Shown here: positions 46,593 to 55,218 of the stretch, in pieces
Layout of the letters: every line of letters begins with the position of its first letter
Numbering within the stretch: position 1 is the first letter of the stretch
Origin: Streptococcus cuniculi
GTDB lineage: Bacteria > Bacillota > Bacilli > Lactobacillales > Streptococcaceae
Direction: 5' to 3'
NCBI RefSeq assembly: GCF_001921845.1
Contig: NZ_MSJM01000007.1
Coordinates: 62,001 to 126,000, forward strand
DNA length: 64,000 nucleotides
Notes under the pieces: model-generated
What the model was told of the DNA's origin: nothing
Database searches by the model: none
What the model saw: only the letters and a program-made list of their open reading frames with translations
Program-made: the position numbers and the translations under genes

Positions 46593-47864
46593 ATGATGAG
46601 AAGAAGACGAGACCGGATTGGCAAACGTAGACGTAAGCAGCGGAAGAAATGGCTTGGTTATGTCTTTTTATTGCCGCTAGTGGTGGCTGGATTGGCAGGG
46701 CTTGTCTATGGTGGGACGGTTCTTTGGTCTCGCTTTTCATCTGTATCATTATCAACCAGACCGTCATCTAGTACAGATATAGCAGGGGAAAAAGAGCCTG
46801 TGTTGCAGGAAGAAACAGTACAGACAGCCCGCATCATGGCGCATGGGGACTTGCTTTACCACGATATTATTTACTGGAGTGCCCAGCAGCCAGACGGTCA
46901 GTATGATTTTACGGAGAATTTTACCTATGTCAAGCCTTGGATTGAGCAGGCGGACCTTGCGATAGCAGATTTTGAAGGGACTATTTCAGCGGAATATCCC
47001 TTGGGTGGCTATCCCATGTTTAATGCTCCAGCATCGGTCGCAAATGCCATTCAGCAGACCGGGTATGATGTGGTGGATTTGGCCCACAATCATATCTTGG
47101 ATTCTCACTTGTCTGGTTTGGTGTCAACGGTTGATGCCTTTCGACAGGTTGGGGTGGACACGGTCGGTGTTTACCGCGATGGCAATCGCGCAACGGCCCC
47201 TATTTATGTGAAGGAAGTCAATGGAATTAAAATAGCGGTGTTAGCTTACGCTTACGGCTTTAACGGGATGGAAGAAACTCTCTCTCAGGAAGAATATGAC
47301 AACTACCTGTCTGATTTGAATCTGGAGCGGATGAAGTCAGAGATTGAGCGTGCGGAAGCAGAAGCCGACATCACGATTGTCATGCCACAAATGGGAATTG
47401 AATACCAACTGGAGCCGACAGAAGAACAGGTCGCTTTGTATCGTCAGATGGTGGAATGGGGAGCAGATATCATCTTTGGAGGTCATCCTCATGTGGCGGA
47501 GCCAACAGAAATTATTGAAAAAGACGGAGAACGCAAGCTCATTGTCTACTCGATGGGGAATTTCTTGTCCAACCAACGGATTGAAACCATGGAGGGAGTT
47601 CCTAACTCCCAATGGACAGAGCGTGGGGTCTTGATGGATGTCACGGTTGAAAAGAAAGAGGGCAAGACACGGATTCAGACGGCTACCGCGCATCCGACCT
47701 GGGTCAGTCGTGTTCCGAAAGAGGGAACAGACTTATTTACCTATCAAACCTTTGTCCTCGAGGACTTCATTGAGGGCGGTCCGCACCGCCATCAGCTAGA
47801 TGAGGAGACCAAGGCGCGGATTGACCTTGCTTATCGGGAAATGAAGGACTTTATGGGCTTATAG
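46593..47864 (+). CDS. CapA-family metallophosphatase-like membrane protein
   Basis: The 423-residue protein has a short basic cytoplasmic N-terminus (MMRRRRDRIGKRRRKQRKK), one membrane helix (GYVFLLPLVVAGLAGLVYGG) and an extracellular CapA/PgsA domain: MAHGDLLYHDIIYWSAQQPDG, EQADLAIADFEGTISAEYP, VVDLAHNHILD, VMPQMGIEYQLEP, IFGGHPHVAEP and YSMGNFLSNQR. These Asp, Asn and His residues form the calcineurin-like metal site. Homologues are linked to polyglutamate or wall polymers. The stop TAG (47862-47864) is the first three bases of an inserted MITE, so the natural C-terminus may have been different. Confidence 0.88.
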   Translation: MMRRRRDRIGKRRRKQRKKWLGYVFLLPLVVAGLAGLVYGGTVLWSRFSSVSLSTRPSSSTDIAGEKEPVLQEETVQTARIMAHGDLLYHDIIYWSAQQPDGQYDFTENFTYVKPWIEQADLAIADFEGTISAEYPLGGYPMFNAPASVANAIQQTGYDVVDLAHNHILDSHLSGLVSTVDAFRQVGVDTVGVYRDGNRATAPIYVKEVNGIKIAVLAYAYGFNGMEETLSQEEYDNYLSDLNLERMKSEIERAEAEADITIVMPQMGIEYQLEPTEEQVALYRQMVEWGADIIFGGHPHVAEPTEIIEKDGERKLIVYSMGNFLSNQRIETMEGVPNSQWTERGVLMDVTVEKKEGKTRIQTATAHPTWVSRVPKEGTDLFTYQTFVLEDFIEGGPHRHQLDEETKARIDLAYREMKDFMGL

Positions 47865-47965
47865 TCTTTTGAATGAACTTTGATACATCGTCACTTTCGA
47901 CTTGTCGTACTCAAGTACTGTCCGCGTCTCAGTTCCTTGTCTGAAAGTTCATTCATTTGACTATA
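47860..47965. repeat. MITE-like element, family B (intact copy)
   Basis: 106 bp with ends TATAGTCTTTTGAATGAAC and GTTCATTCATTTGACTATA, imperfect inverted repeats of about 22 bp with TA on both sides. It fills the gap between capA and the first HAD gene and supplies the capA stop codon. Confidence 0.85.
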
Positions 47966-48046
47966 ATTGGTGAGGAATTCCTTGAAGACTGGAAGAAAGC
48001 ACATTCGTCCTCTCTCAAGAATCAGTTAGAAACAAAGGAAACAATG

Positions 48047-48898
48047 ATGAAGATAGAAGCAGTCGTAACGGATATGGACGGGACTTTTTTGGATAATCGT
48101 GGTGGGTTTGATCGCGAGCGGTTTGAACGGGTCTTAGTGCAGTTAGAAGCAAGGGGAATCCCTTTTATTGTAGCAAGTGGCAACAGCCTGGAACGTTTGT
48201 TGGACCTCTTTGCAGGCTTTGAGGACAGGGTCTTATTCTTAGCGGAAAATGGTGGTCTGTTTTATCATAAGGGAAAGATACTCTTTCGCAAGACCTTGGG
48301 TCGGGAGGTGGTCGATGAACTCCTTGCTTATTATCAAACGAGGGCAGCAGACTATTGCTTGATGCTATCAAGTGATACGACCATTTACATCGATGAGCGT
48401 GCTCCCCAGCCCTTTGCAGAGACAGATTTAGCCATTACAAAAGCGCAGTTGCAGGCCTTTTGGGACAAGATTGTCCGCCTTGCGGACTTGCGTCATGTGC
48501 CTGATGAGGTAGCCATTACCCATGCAGGATTTTGGGTCAAAGAGGAATTGGTGGATACACTTGTCGCAGAATGCAACCAAGTCTTTGGAGAGCAATTGCA
48601 GGCTGTAACAAGTGGTTACGGATCGGTGAGCATTTTACCTAAAGGAGTACACAAGGCGTGGGGCTTGGACCAAATCTTGAAGCAGCTAGGGCTTGAGGCG
48701 AGTAGGGTGCTTGCCTTTGGTGATAGTGACAATGATGTGGAATTATTAGCCTATGCAGGCTATTCCTATGCCATGGACAATGCAGGTGAGCGTGTCAAGG
48801 CAGTGGCTAAAAACCTTGCTCCGTCGAATGTTGAGCAGGGAGTTCTTACGGTGATAGAAGAATATGTAGAAGGAGAAGATGATGCAGCCGAGGATTAA
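48047..48898 (+). CDS. Cof-type HAD-IIB phosphatase (first of two)
   Basis: A 283-residue haloacid-dehalogenase hydrolase. Motif I is AVVTDMDGTFLDNRGGFD, motif II VASGNSLERL, motif III Lys in KGVHKAWGLDQILK and motif IV AFGDSDNDVELLAYAGYSYAMDNA. It probably dephosphorylates sugar phosphates or cofactors. Two ATGs (48044, 48047) follow AAAGGA; 48047 has better spacing. Its frame is open back into the MITE. It overlaps the second HAD gene by 20 bp. Confidence 0.9.
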   Translation: MKIEAVVTDMDGTFLDNRGGFDRERFERVLVQLEARGIPFIVASGNSLERLLDLFAGFEDRVLFLAENGGLFYHKGKILFRKTLGREVVDELLAYYQTRAADYCLMLSSDTTIYIDERAPQPFAETDLAITKAQLQAFWDKIVRLADLRHVPDEVAITHAGFWVKEELVDTLVAECNQVFGEQLQAVTSGYGSVSILPKGVHKAWGLDQILKQLGLEASRVLAFGDSDNDVELLAYAGYSYAMDNAGERVKAVAKNLAPSNVEQGVLTVIEEYVEGEDDAAED

Positions 48899-49691
48899 AT
48901 TCATTGCATTTGATATGGATGGAACCTTTTTGAATTCACAGAATGACTATGATCGCAAGCGTTTTGCGGATATTTGGGAGCAATTGCAAAAACGCGGGAT
49001 TCGGGTGGCAGCTATTTCTGGCAATCAGTACCAGCAAATCAGATCCTTTTTTCCCGATATTCATGAACAGATGACCATTGTGTCCGAAGTGGGCTCGGTT
49101 ATTGTGGAAAATGGGGAGCGGATTGCGGAGTATCACTTTGAGCCAGACGTTGTGGCGGATTTGATTGCCTTATTGGCGCAAAAAAATCTCTTGCATCGTT
49201 GTTCCATCAGCGGTTTGAAAGCCCTGTATTTTGCCCGAAATGCGCCAGAAGATTTCAAGCAATTGATCACCAAGCACAATTATGAATGGCAGGAAATTGA
49301 AGATTTGACGCAATTACCAGATGATCGCTTTACCATTTTGACGCTGGATGTGCCAGAGATAGATATTCAGGCCTTGGTGGCGGAACTCAATGCGACAGGA
49401 AAGGGAAGCGCGCGTGCGGTGTCGAGCGGGTTTAACTTTATCGATATTGTGCATCCATCGGTCAATAAAGGCGTTGCCATGGATTTTCTAGCCAAGCGCT
49501 GGCAGATAGAACCATCTGAAATCATGGCCTTTGGCGATAGTGACAATGATTTAGAGATGTTAGCTTACGCAGGCTATTCCTACGCCATGGCAGGTAGCCC
49601 TGAGAGTGTTTGTCAGGCAGCGAAATTTCAGGCTCCGTCCAATGATGTTTCAGGTGTCTTACAGGTGATAGAGGAGATGGTGCTATCCTAA
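48879..49691 (+). CDS. Cof-type HAD-IIB phosphatase (second of two)
   Basis: A 270-residue paralogue of the preceding enzyme, with motifs FIAFDMDGTFLNSQNDYDRKRF, AAISGNQYQQI, HPSVNKGVAMDFLAKRW and AFGDSDNDLEMLAYAGYSYAM. Both share the DNDxEMLAYAGYSYAM end, so they arose by tandem duplication. The last 95 bp of this gene are duplicated at 52169-52278, on the far side of the LPXTG gene. Confidence 0.9.
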   Translation: MMQPRIKFIAFDMDGTFLNSQNDYDRKRFADIWEQLQKRGIRVAAISGNQYQQIRSFFPDIHEQMTIVSEVGSVIVENGERIAEYHFEPDVVADLIALLAQKNLLHRCSISGLKALYFARNAPEDFKQLITKHNYEWQEIEDLTQLPDDRFTILTLDVPEIDIQALVAELNATGKGSARAVSSGFNFIDIVHPSVNKGVAMDFLAKRWQIEPSEIMAFGDSDNDLEMLAYAGYSYAMAGSPESVCQAAKFQAPSNDVSGVLQVIEEMVLS

Positions 49692-49765
49692 TAAGCCTTC
49701 TCGGTCAGTTTTGCTGTGTTTCCATCGGGGCAATGTATGGATTGTCTATGTTTTGGGGTAAAGCA

Positions 49766-49794
49766 TTGAAAAACGAACAGGGGTGGGGTATAAT
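49766..49794 (+). promoter_or_regulatory. Promoter reading into the 110-bp tandem array
   Basis: TTGAAA (49766-49771), 17 bp, TATAAT (49789-49794). No ORF follows until the LPXTG gene at 50717, so its transcript would carry all eight repeats as a leader of about 900 nt. Confidence 0.7.
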
Positions 49795-49814
49795 AAAGCG
49801 TATTTATTTTATAG

Positions 49815-50694
49815 TTATTTGAATGCGAGCTAAAATCTCGGAAAATAGACGAGCCGTCCTAGAAATACAATTTCTTCGTCCGTCTCCCTAATTTTCTGTC
49901 GATTTTTAACGCTCTTATATCATGTTATTTGAATGCGAGCTAAAATCTCGGAAAATAGACGAGCCGTCCTAGAAATACAATTTCTTCGTCCGTCTCCCTA
50001 ATTTTCTGTCGATTTTTAACGCTCTTATATCATGTTATTTGAATGCGAGCTAAAATCTCGGAAAATAGACGAGCCGTCCTAGAAATACAATTTCTTCGTC
50101 CGTCTCCCTAATTTTCTGTCGATTTTTAACGCTCTTATATCATGTTATTTGAATGCGAGCTAAAATCTCGGAAAATAGACGAGCCGTCCTAGAAATACAA
50201 TTTCTTCGTCCGTCTCCCTAATTTTCTGTCGATTTTTAACGCTCTTATATCATGTTATTTGAATGCGAGCTAAAATCTCGGAAAATAGACGAGCCGTCCT
50301 AGAAATACAATTTCTTCGTCCGTCTCCCTAATTTTCTGTCGATTTTTAACGCTCTTATATCATGTTATTTGAATGCGAGCTAAAATCTCGGAAAATAGAC
50401 GAGCCGTCCTAGAAATACAATTTCTTCGTCCGTCTCCCTAATTTTCTGTCGATTTTTAACGCTCTTATATCATGTTATTTGAATGCGAGCTAAAATCTCG
50501 GAAAATAGACGAGCCGTCCTAGAAATACGATTTCTTCGTCCGTCTCCCTAATTTTCTGTCGATTTTTTAACGCTCTTATATCATGTTATTTGAATGCGAG
50601 CTAAAATCTCGGAAAATAGACGAGCCGTCCTAGAAATACGATTTCTTCGTCCGTCTCCCTAATTTTCTGTCGATTTTTAACGCTCTTATATCAT
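49815..50694. repeat. Eight tandem copies of a 110-bp palindromic unit
   Basis: The block GAATGCGAGC starts at 49821, 49931, 50041, 50151, 50261, 50371, 50481 and 50592, so the period is 110 bp (111 once, from an extra T). Units 1-6 appear identical; units 7 and 8 have ATACGATTTC in place of ATACAATTTC. Each unit is an imperfect inverted repeat: GAGCTAAAATC...GGAAAATAGACGAG on the left against CGTCTCCCTAATTTTC...GATTTTTAACGCTC on the right, closed by GAAATACAATTTC. No spacers and no coding capacity. Confidence 0.95.
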
Positions 50695-50716
50695 AGTTTT
50701 ACGAATGGAGCAAAAT

Positions 50717-52069
50717 ATGAAAAAACTTATTGTACTCGGAGCAGCCTTGTTGCTTTTGTGTAGTTCTTCTAGTGTAGGTGCCGTGACGGCAGCAAATGTT
50801 GACAGCACGCAAGGATCTGTGGATGTGACTCCTCTTGGTGCGACAGAATCGTCTGATGGAACAGTTGTTTATTCTTATCAGGTATCGCTTCTGCCTGTAC
50901 TCTCCAGCGATCACATTCAGACAGCCAACTCTTTTGCGGTAACTGTCCCAGCCTTGGTAAAAGAAACAAAATTTACCTTGATTGGTACTCATGAGGTGGA
51001 GCTAGACCAAAATGGAGAGTATACATCTAGCTATAAACCTGTAGAAGTTTCGGTTCCGTTAGGTAAGCAAGATGCTAAAACCTATTATGATGATGACTCG
51101 GATCATTCTCTTCCGACCTATAACGCGATTGCAGCTGGTGATGCCAACCCAGAGAATAAGGTCTTAGATTTTAACGGCGTGGAACCCGGTATGGTTGAGT
51201 CGGATGATGTCAAACAATACGGTCTTGTGTCCAAGGTTCGCTATCCCGTTGCGGTCCGTGTAGACTTAGTGGTTGACAAAGAAGTTGCCAAGCAGAATCC
51301 TCGTTTGGCAGTTGATGTTCGCAATGTCTGGAGAAGTTTTTCTGAGAGTGATCGGTATTCAGGTTATAGTGATGGGGCGCAAGCCATAGAGGATTTTCGT
51401 AGAACTCTTGGAGAGTATTCTCCATCCTATCGTTATGTGGGCAATCCGAGTCTGATTAAGCCTGGTTCCTTTGACAATGATGGCCTACATTTGGCGGGTG
51501 ATGTAGCGATTACCAAAGCAACAGGAGACTGGTCTCACATCGGGCGTGATGTTTCACCGGGCTTCAATTATGTAGATACCTTTCAGTTGCATCGAAACGT
51601 TGCTGTAAGGTACATTGCACCTGAATATGAGGACTTGGCGGACGTTGCAGTAGTGGAGTATGTGCCTAGCACAGAGCCATCTAGCACTCCACCATCTAGC
51701 AGCACAGATAGTAGTACAGAGCCATCTAGCACTTCACCGTCCAGTAGCACAGATAGCAGTACAGAACCAACAAGTACGCTACCATCCAGTAGCACAGATA
51801 GCAGTACAGAGCCAACAAGCACCTCGCCGTCCAGTAGCACGGATAAGAGTACAGAGCCATCTAGCACAACAGAACCACCAGCAAGCACTTCGCCAGATGG
51901 CACAGATACTGGTGTAGATTCTTCACAGGTAGGAGGAACTAAGGCGAAGCAGCACAAGGTTCTTCCGACTACAGGGGAGCAAGTCTCTGTATGGTTAGTG
52001 GCGCTAGGTCTCCTCATTCTAGTGGTAGCTGTCTTTATCTATCGAAGAAAGAAATCGGATAAACGTTAA
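50717..52069 (+). CDS. LPXTG-anchored surface protein with Ser/Thr-rich stalk
   Basis: The 450-residue product has a signal peptide (MKKLIVLGAALLLLCSSSSV, cleaved near AVTA), a unique region of about 290 residues (residues about 25-315, beta-rich, with VTVPALVKETKFTL and VRYPVAVRVDLVVDKE), four copies of a 15-residue PSSTSPSSSTDSSTE-like repeat, and a sortase signal LPTTGEQ followed by a membrane helix and RRKKSDKR. The ATG at 50717 is preferred to that at 50705 because GGAG lies six bases before it. The unique region is unassigned; an adhesin is plausible. It follows the eight-unit array. Confidence 0.88.
   Translation: MKKLIVLGAALLLLCSSSSVGAVTAANVDSTQGSVDVTPLGATESSDGTVVYSYQVSLLPVLSSDHIQTANSFAVTVPALVKETKFTLIGTHEVELDQNGEYTSSYKPVEVSVPLGKQDAKTYYDDDSDHSLPTYNAIAAGDANPENKVLDFNGVEPGMVESDDVKQYGLVSKVRYPVAVRVDLVVDKEVAKQNPRLAVDVRNVWRSFSESDRYSGYSDGAQAIEDFRRTLGEYSPSYRYVGNPSLIKPGSFDNDGLHLAGDVAITKATGDWSHIGRDVSPGFNYVDTFQLHRNVAVRYIAPEYEDLADVAVVEYVPSTEPSSTPPSSSTDSSTEPSSTSPSSSTDSSTEPTSTLPSSSTDSSTEPTSTSPSSSTDKSTEPSSTTEPPASTSPDGTDTGVDSSQVGGTKAKQHKVLPTTGEQVSVWLVALGLLILVVAVFIYRRKKSDKR
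51666..51866 (+). repeat. 45-bp coding repeats in the LPXTG gene
   Basis: Four tandem 45-bp units encode the 15-residue PSSTxPSSSTDSSTE stalk. They are near-identical in DNA and so can change number by slippage or recombination, altering stalk length. Confidence 0.8.
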
Positions 52070-52107
52070 TATTGCTTGTTCGACCTTAACGGCTAAAAAG
52101 CACGATG

Positions 52108-52143
52108 AACACACTGCATTTAAATAGGAATGCGGTGTGTTTT
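52108..52143 (+). terminator. Terminator of the LPXTG gene
   Basis: AACACACTGCATT pairs with AATGCGGTGTGTT around TAAATAGG, then TTTGTC. Confidence 0.85.
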
Positions 52144-52168
52144 GTCTATTTTACACGGTGGCTAAACT

Positions 52169-52278
52169 CCATGGCAGGTAGCCCTAAGAGCGTTTGTCAG
52201 GTAGCGAAATTTCAGGCTCCGTCCAATATTTCAGATGTCTTGCAGGTGATAGAGGAGATGGTATTAAGTGATACGTAA
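52169..52278 (+). pseudogene. Duplicated 3' end of the second Cof HAD gene
   Basis: About 95 bp match 49589-49684 closely. The reading is MAGSPKSVCQVAKFQAPSN then VLQVIEEMVLS, against MAGSPESVCQAAKFQAPSN and VLQVIEEMVLS in the intact gene. A three-base gap and several substitutions separate the copies. It lacks all catalytic motifs. Confidence 0.9.
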
Positions 52279-52364
52279 TCTTATGGAGGCTGTTCTCGTT
52301 GAGAATGGCTTCTGCAATCTCCTTTCATTGTCAGAATGAAGGAGGTGTGCTATACTGGTCTATT

Positions 52365-53213
52365 ATGTTCAGAAAGAAACCAATTTATTCGATCGTCCTT
52401 GCCATTGTGGTGCTAGTTGGAGCACTTATAGGAGCTGTCGTCTTGCGTCCAAGGCTGGATACCCACCACTTTATCCAATCAACCACGCCCACCCTCTTTT
52501 TTCACGGCTATGGCAGTAGTGCCAATGCGGAGAAACACATGACACAGGCAGCCAAACAAGCCGGGGTCACGAATACCATTATCCACGCTGATGTGGACGA
52601 AAAAGGGGAAGTCACCTTGACAGGCGAGATTCCTAAAGGAGCTATCAATCCGATTGTGGAGGTCAATTATCAAGACAATCGCAATGCGGATTATCATCAA
52701 GATGCCCGCTATGCCAAGGCTGTTGTGACCAAGCTCCAGTCAAGGTATGGATTCACCAAAATGAACATGGTCGGTCATTCCATGGGAAATATGTCGATTC
52801 TTTTCTATCTTTTGGACAATGCCCACGAAAAAGATCTCCCTCTGTTGCAGAAGCAGGTCCATATTGCCAATCATGTCAATGGTTTGGAGGGGATGGATTT
52901 GCCCGAACATCACCGTGTTGATGAGGTGACAGGCCAGCCCGAGGAGATGAGTGCCAGTTACCAGCAGCTGCTCGCTCTTCGTGAGCAGTATCCCAATCAG
53001 CAAATCGATGTTTTAAATATCTATGGGGATGTGAAAGATGAGTCCGACGGGTCTGTCCTAAATAGTTCTTCAAAGAGTTTGCGGTATCTGGTCGCAGACC
53101 GCGCCAAATCCTATCGGGAAGAAAAAATGACAGGCAAACTAGCCCAGCATAGCCAACTGCATGAGAATCCCGCAGTCGATGCCCTGTTGATTGAATTTTT
53201 ATGGGGAAAATAG
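52365..53213 (+). CDS. DUF915-family alpha/beta hydrolase, membrane-anchored
   Basis: The 282-residue protein has an N-terminal membrane anchor (FRKKPIYSIVLAIVVLVGALIG) and an extracellular alpha/beta hydrolase domain: PTLFFHGYGSSANAEKHM, GFTKMNMVGHSMGNMSILFYL (nucleophile Ser in GHSMG), the later Asp in IYGDVKDESDGSV, and a C-terminal His in LAQHSQLHENPAV. The substrate is unknown. The start is uncertain because GGAGG lies 20 bp upstream; a -35/-10 pair (TTGTCA, 17 bp, TATACT at 52351) lies just ahead of the ATG. Confidence 0.85.
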   Translation: MFRKKPIYSIVLAIVVLVGALIGAVVLRPRLDTHHFIQSTTPTLFFHGYGSSANAEKHMTQAAKQAGVTNTIIHADVDEKGEVTLTGEIPKGAINPIVEVNYQDNRNADYHQDARYAKAVVTKLQSRYGFTKMNMVGHSMGNMSILFYLLDNAHEKDLPLLQKQVHIANHVNGLEGMDLPEHHRVDEVTGQPEEMSASYQQLLALREQYPNQQIDVLNIYGDVKDESDGSVLNSSSKSLRYLVADRAKSYREEKMTGKLAQHSQLHENPAVDALLIEFLWGK

Positions 53214-53217
53214 TTGA

Positions 53218-53652
53218 AAAGCGAGTAAACACAAGTTACTCGCTTTCTAGTTTTTAGGCTCGGGTTGGGAGTGGGACAAAAATCGTGATTTCGAAGAAAT
53301 CGATTTTGTAGTCCTCGCTTTCTAATTTCTAGGCTCGGGTATCAACAGTCACTCCCCTGACTGTTAATACCCCACAAGTTGACTAGCTTGCACAATTGAG
53401 AATTGTGCAAGCTTGGAAATAGGGCTAGCGAAAAATCGTTCGCTAGCCTCTTCTAATAGAATGTTGATTTATCAACGTTTTACAAACCAGACAACTACTG
53501 CGCCAAACTGTTAAATCTATAAAAGAAGCGAGGCTGGATACTTTTGGCCCACTCTCCTCGCTCTCTAGTTTCTAGGCTCGGGTTGAAAAAGTCTCCCAGA
53601 CTAACCTCGCTCTCTAGTTTCTGGGCTCGGGTTAAAACAATCCACTGGATTG
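53218..53652. repeat. Modular repeat family R, long array
   Basis: The 28-bp core (CCTCGCT..., ...GGCTCGGGT) occurs at about 53239, 53313, 53556 and 53605. Between copies are hairpins: ATCAACAGTCA with TGACTGTTAAT, GCTTGCACAATT with AATTGTGCAAGC, GGCTAGCGAA with TTCGCTAGCC, and AAAACAATCCA with TGGATTGTTTT. The stretch contains no gene. Confidence 0.85.
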
Positions 53653-53654
53653 TT

Positions 53655-54437
53655 TTAATTACCTACACTGCTGAATTTTTTCATGCCGTGTTTGAAGAGG
53701 GTGTAGTTGATGGTGAAGATGATGAGGACGACGAGGGGGAGGAGGAGGCCGATGGAGCTGATGTTTAGGAAGTGAAGGGCTGGGAAGTAGGAGGTAAAGG
53801 CGTAGGGGAAGACAAAGATAAGCAGAATCTGAATGGTGATTGGGTAAATCTTCATCGGATATTGAGCCATCTGATTGAGCGAGAAAATGCCCATGGTAAT
53901 CGGAAAGGATTCGACAATCCAAAAGGCAAGTGCAGTAGGACCCAGCTGGATAGCGGCATAGAGCAGACCGATACAGATACAAATCAGGGCAAACAAGGCC
54001 AGTTCTCCCAGACTCCATTGGAGTTGTAAGAGCTGATAGGCCTTACTGGTTGCAATGATGCCGATAATAGTCGTTCCAATCCCTTGCAGTTGGATGCGTT
54101 CTGAAATAAGTTGAAAAAGGGGATTGACAGGTAACAGCATTAGCCGTTCAAAATCTCCCTCGCGGATATAACGGCTGCCAAACATCCATAGATTGTCAAA
54201 GAAAATCAGGTGTACAGACCGTCCAATGGTTGAAATGCCGTAGATAAAGAGCATTTGTCCGTAAGAAAATCCTGCAATTTCCTTGATGTTACCAAACAAG
54301 ACATTGAGGAAGATGAGATAGACAACTTGCTCTATGAGCGAAGAAAGCAGTCCGATGAAGAAGTCCATGCGATAAGACATGGCAGCAATCAGAAAGGACT
54401 TGATATTGTAGTAATAAAGTGTGGCGTATCGTTTCAT
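53655..54437 (-). CDS. ABC-2 type exporter permease (ABC2_membrane_6-like), second
   Basis: A 260-residue protein with six membrane segments, in the DUF990-like permease group (FSYGQMLFIYGISTIGRSVHLIFFDNLWMFGSRYIREGDFERLMLLPVNPLFQL). It starts at ATG 54437 behind GGAGGT. With the adjacent permease and ATPase it forms a three-gene exporter, order ATPase-permease-permease; substrate unknown. Confidence 0.85.
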   Translation of the reverse strand: MKRYATLYYYNIKSFLIAAMSYRMDFFIGLLSSLIEQVVYLIFLNVLFGNIKEIAGFSYGQMLFIYGISTIGRSVHLIFFDNLWMFGSRYIREGDFERLMLLPVNPLFQLISERIQLQGIGTTIIGIIATSKAYQLLQLQWSLGELALFALICICIGLLYAAIQLGPTALAFWIVESFPITMGIFSLNQMAQYPMKIYPITIQILLIFVFPYAFTSYFPALHFLNISSIGLLLPLVVLIIFTINYTLFKHGMKKFSSVGN

Positions 54438-54438
54438 C

Positions 54439-55218
54439 CTAACCTCCAAAAATGACCAAGCGTTTTTTGGCTTCTTGCCAGAGGAGATACATCAGCCCAG
54501 CTAGGACAGGTACCCAGACGAGTTGTACCCAAAAGAGGCTGGTGTCCACTTCTTTTCCCAAGAGGATATTGATGGGAAAATTAACCGCAAAGCTATAAGG
54601 CAGAAAGCTGAGAACTTTAGCAATCGGTGCAGGATAAAAACTTAAGGGCAACAGCACCCCTGCTGACAGATTAAAAATGCCTTCTCGCAAGATAAAGAGC
54701 CCCCAAGTATTAACCGTGTAAAAGGAGAGGAGTCCAAATCCCAAATCCATCAGCTGCACCATGAACATCCCAAGGAGACTGGTCAGGAGAAACAGCGCCC
54801 AGGTCTGTGCATTGGGGAGGTAAAGATTGGGATTGATGAGAGGAAGGACAGCTAAAACGAGGATAAATTTTGCTCCCTCGATGATTTTCATGCCAAAATC
54901 TTGAAAGAAAAGGGCAGTTATCGGGGAGTAGGGCAACAGCAGTTCGCCTGTGATATTTCCCTTGACGATGGAGCTAGCAAGGTCGCGTCCAATGCCAAAG
55001 CTATTGAGATTGTTCAGGAGATTGGCAAAAATAATGTAGGTGGTAAAGGTCGCAAGGCTATAGCCGTTAACCTCCGACTGGCTAGCAAAAATCGTTTTCC
55101 AGACAAAGAGAGACACTAGTGTTTTCACCAACATGGAGACGAGTGTTGCCACGAAAAAGGACTTGTACTGCAGTTGGAGCAACAACATCTGCCGGGTGAC
55201 GTGAAGGTACTTAGTCAT
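54439..55218 (-). CDS. ABC-2 type exporter permease (ABC2_membrane_6-like), first
   Basis: A 259-residue six-helix permease resembling the next one (TTYIIFANLLNNLNSFGIGRDLASSIVKGNITGELLLPYSPI). The ATG at 55218 behind AGGAGGGG overlaps the ATPase gene by eight bases. The frame upstream of this ATG lies over the ATPase end and is not used. Confidence 0.85.
   Translation of the reverse strand: MTKYLHVTRQMLLLQLQYKSFFVATLVSMLVKTLVSLFVWKTIFASQSEVNGYSLATFTTYIIFANLLNNLNSFGIGRDLASSIVKGNITGELLLPYSPITALFFQDFGMKIIEGAKFILVLAVLPLINPNLYLPNAQTWALFLLTSLLGMFMVQLMDLGFGLLSFYTVNTWGLFILREGIFNLSAGVLLPLSFYPAPIAKVLSFLPYSFAVNFPINILLGKEVDTSLFWVQLVWVPVLAGLMYLLWQEAKKRLVIFGG

Noticed and set aside
47957-48046. 30-residue N-terminal extension of the first HAD protein
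   Set aside because: It would start inside the MITE; AAAGGA and the conserved motif I position support ATG 48047.
49815-50694. CRISPR array
   Set aside because: The repeats are contiguous 110-bp units with no variable spacers, and no cas genes lie nearby.
53544-53768. 74-aa acidic ORF (DDEDDEGEEEADGADV)
   Set aside because: It overlaps repeat cores and the antisense of the ABC permease gene; the acidic run is the complement of a hydrophobic coding stretch.
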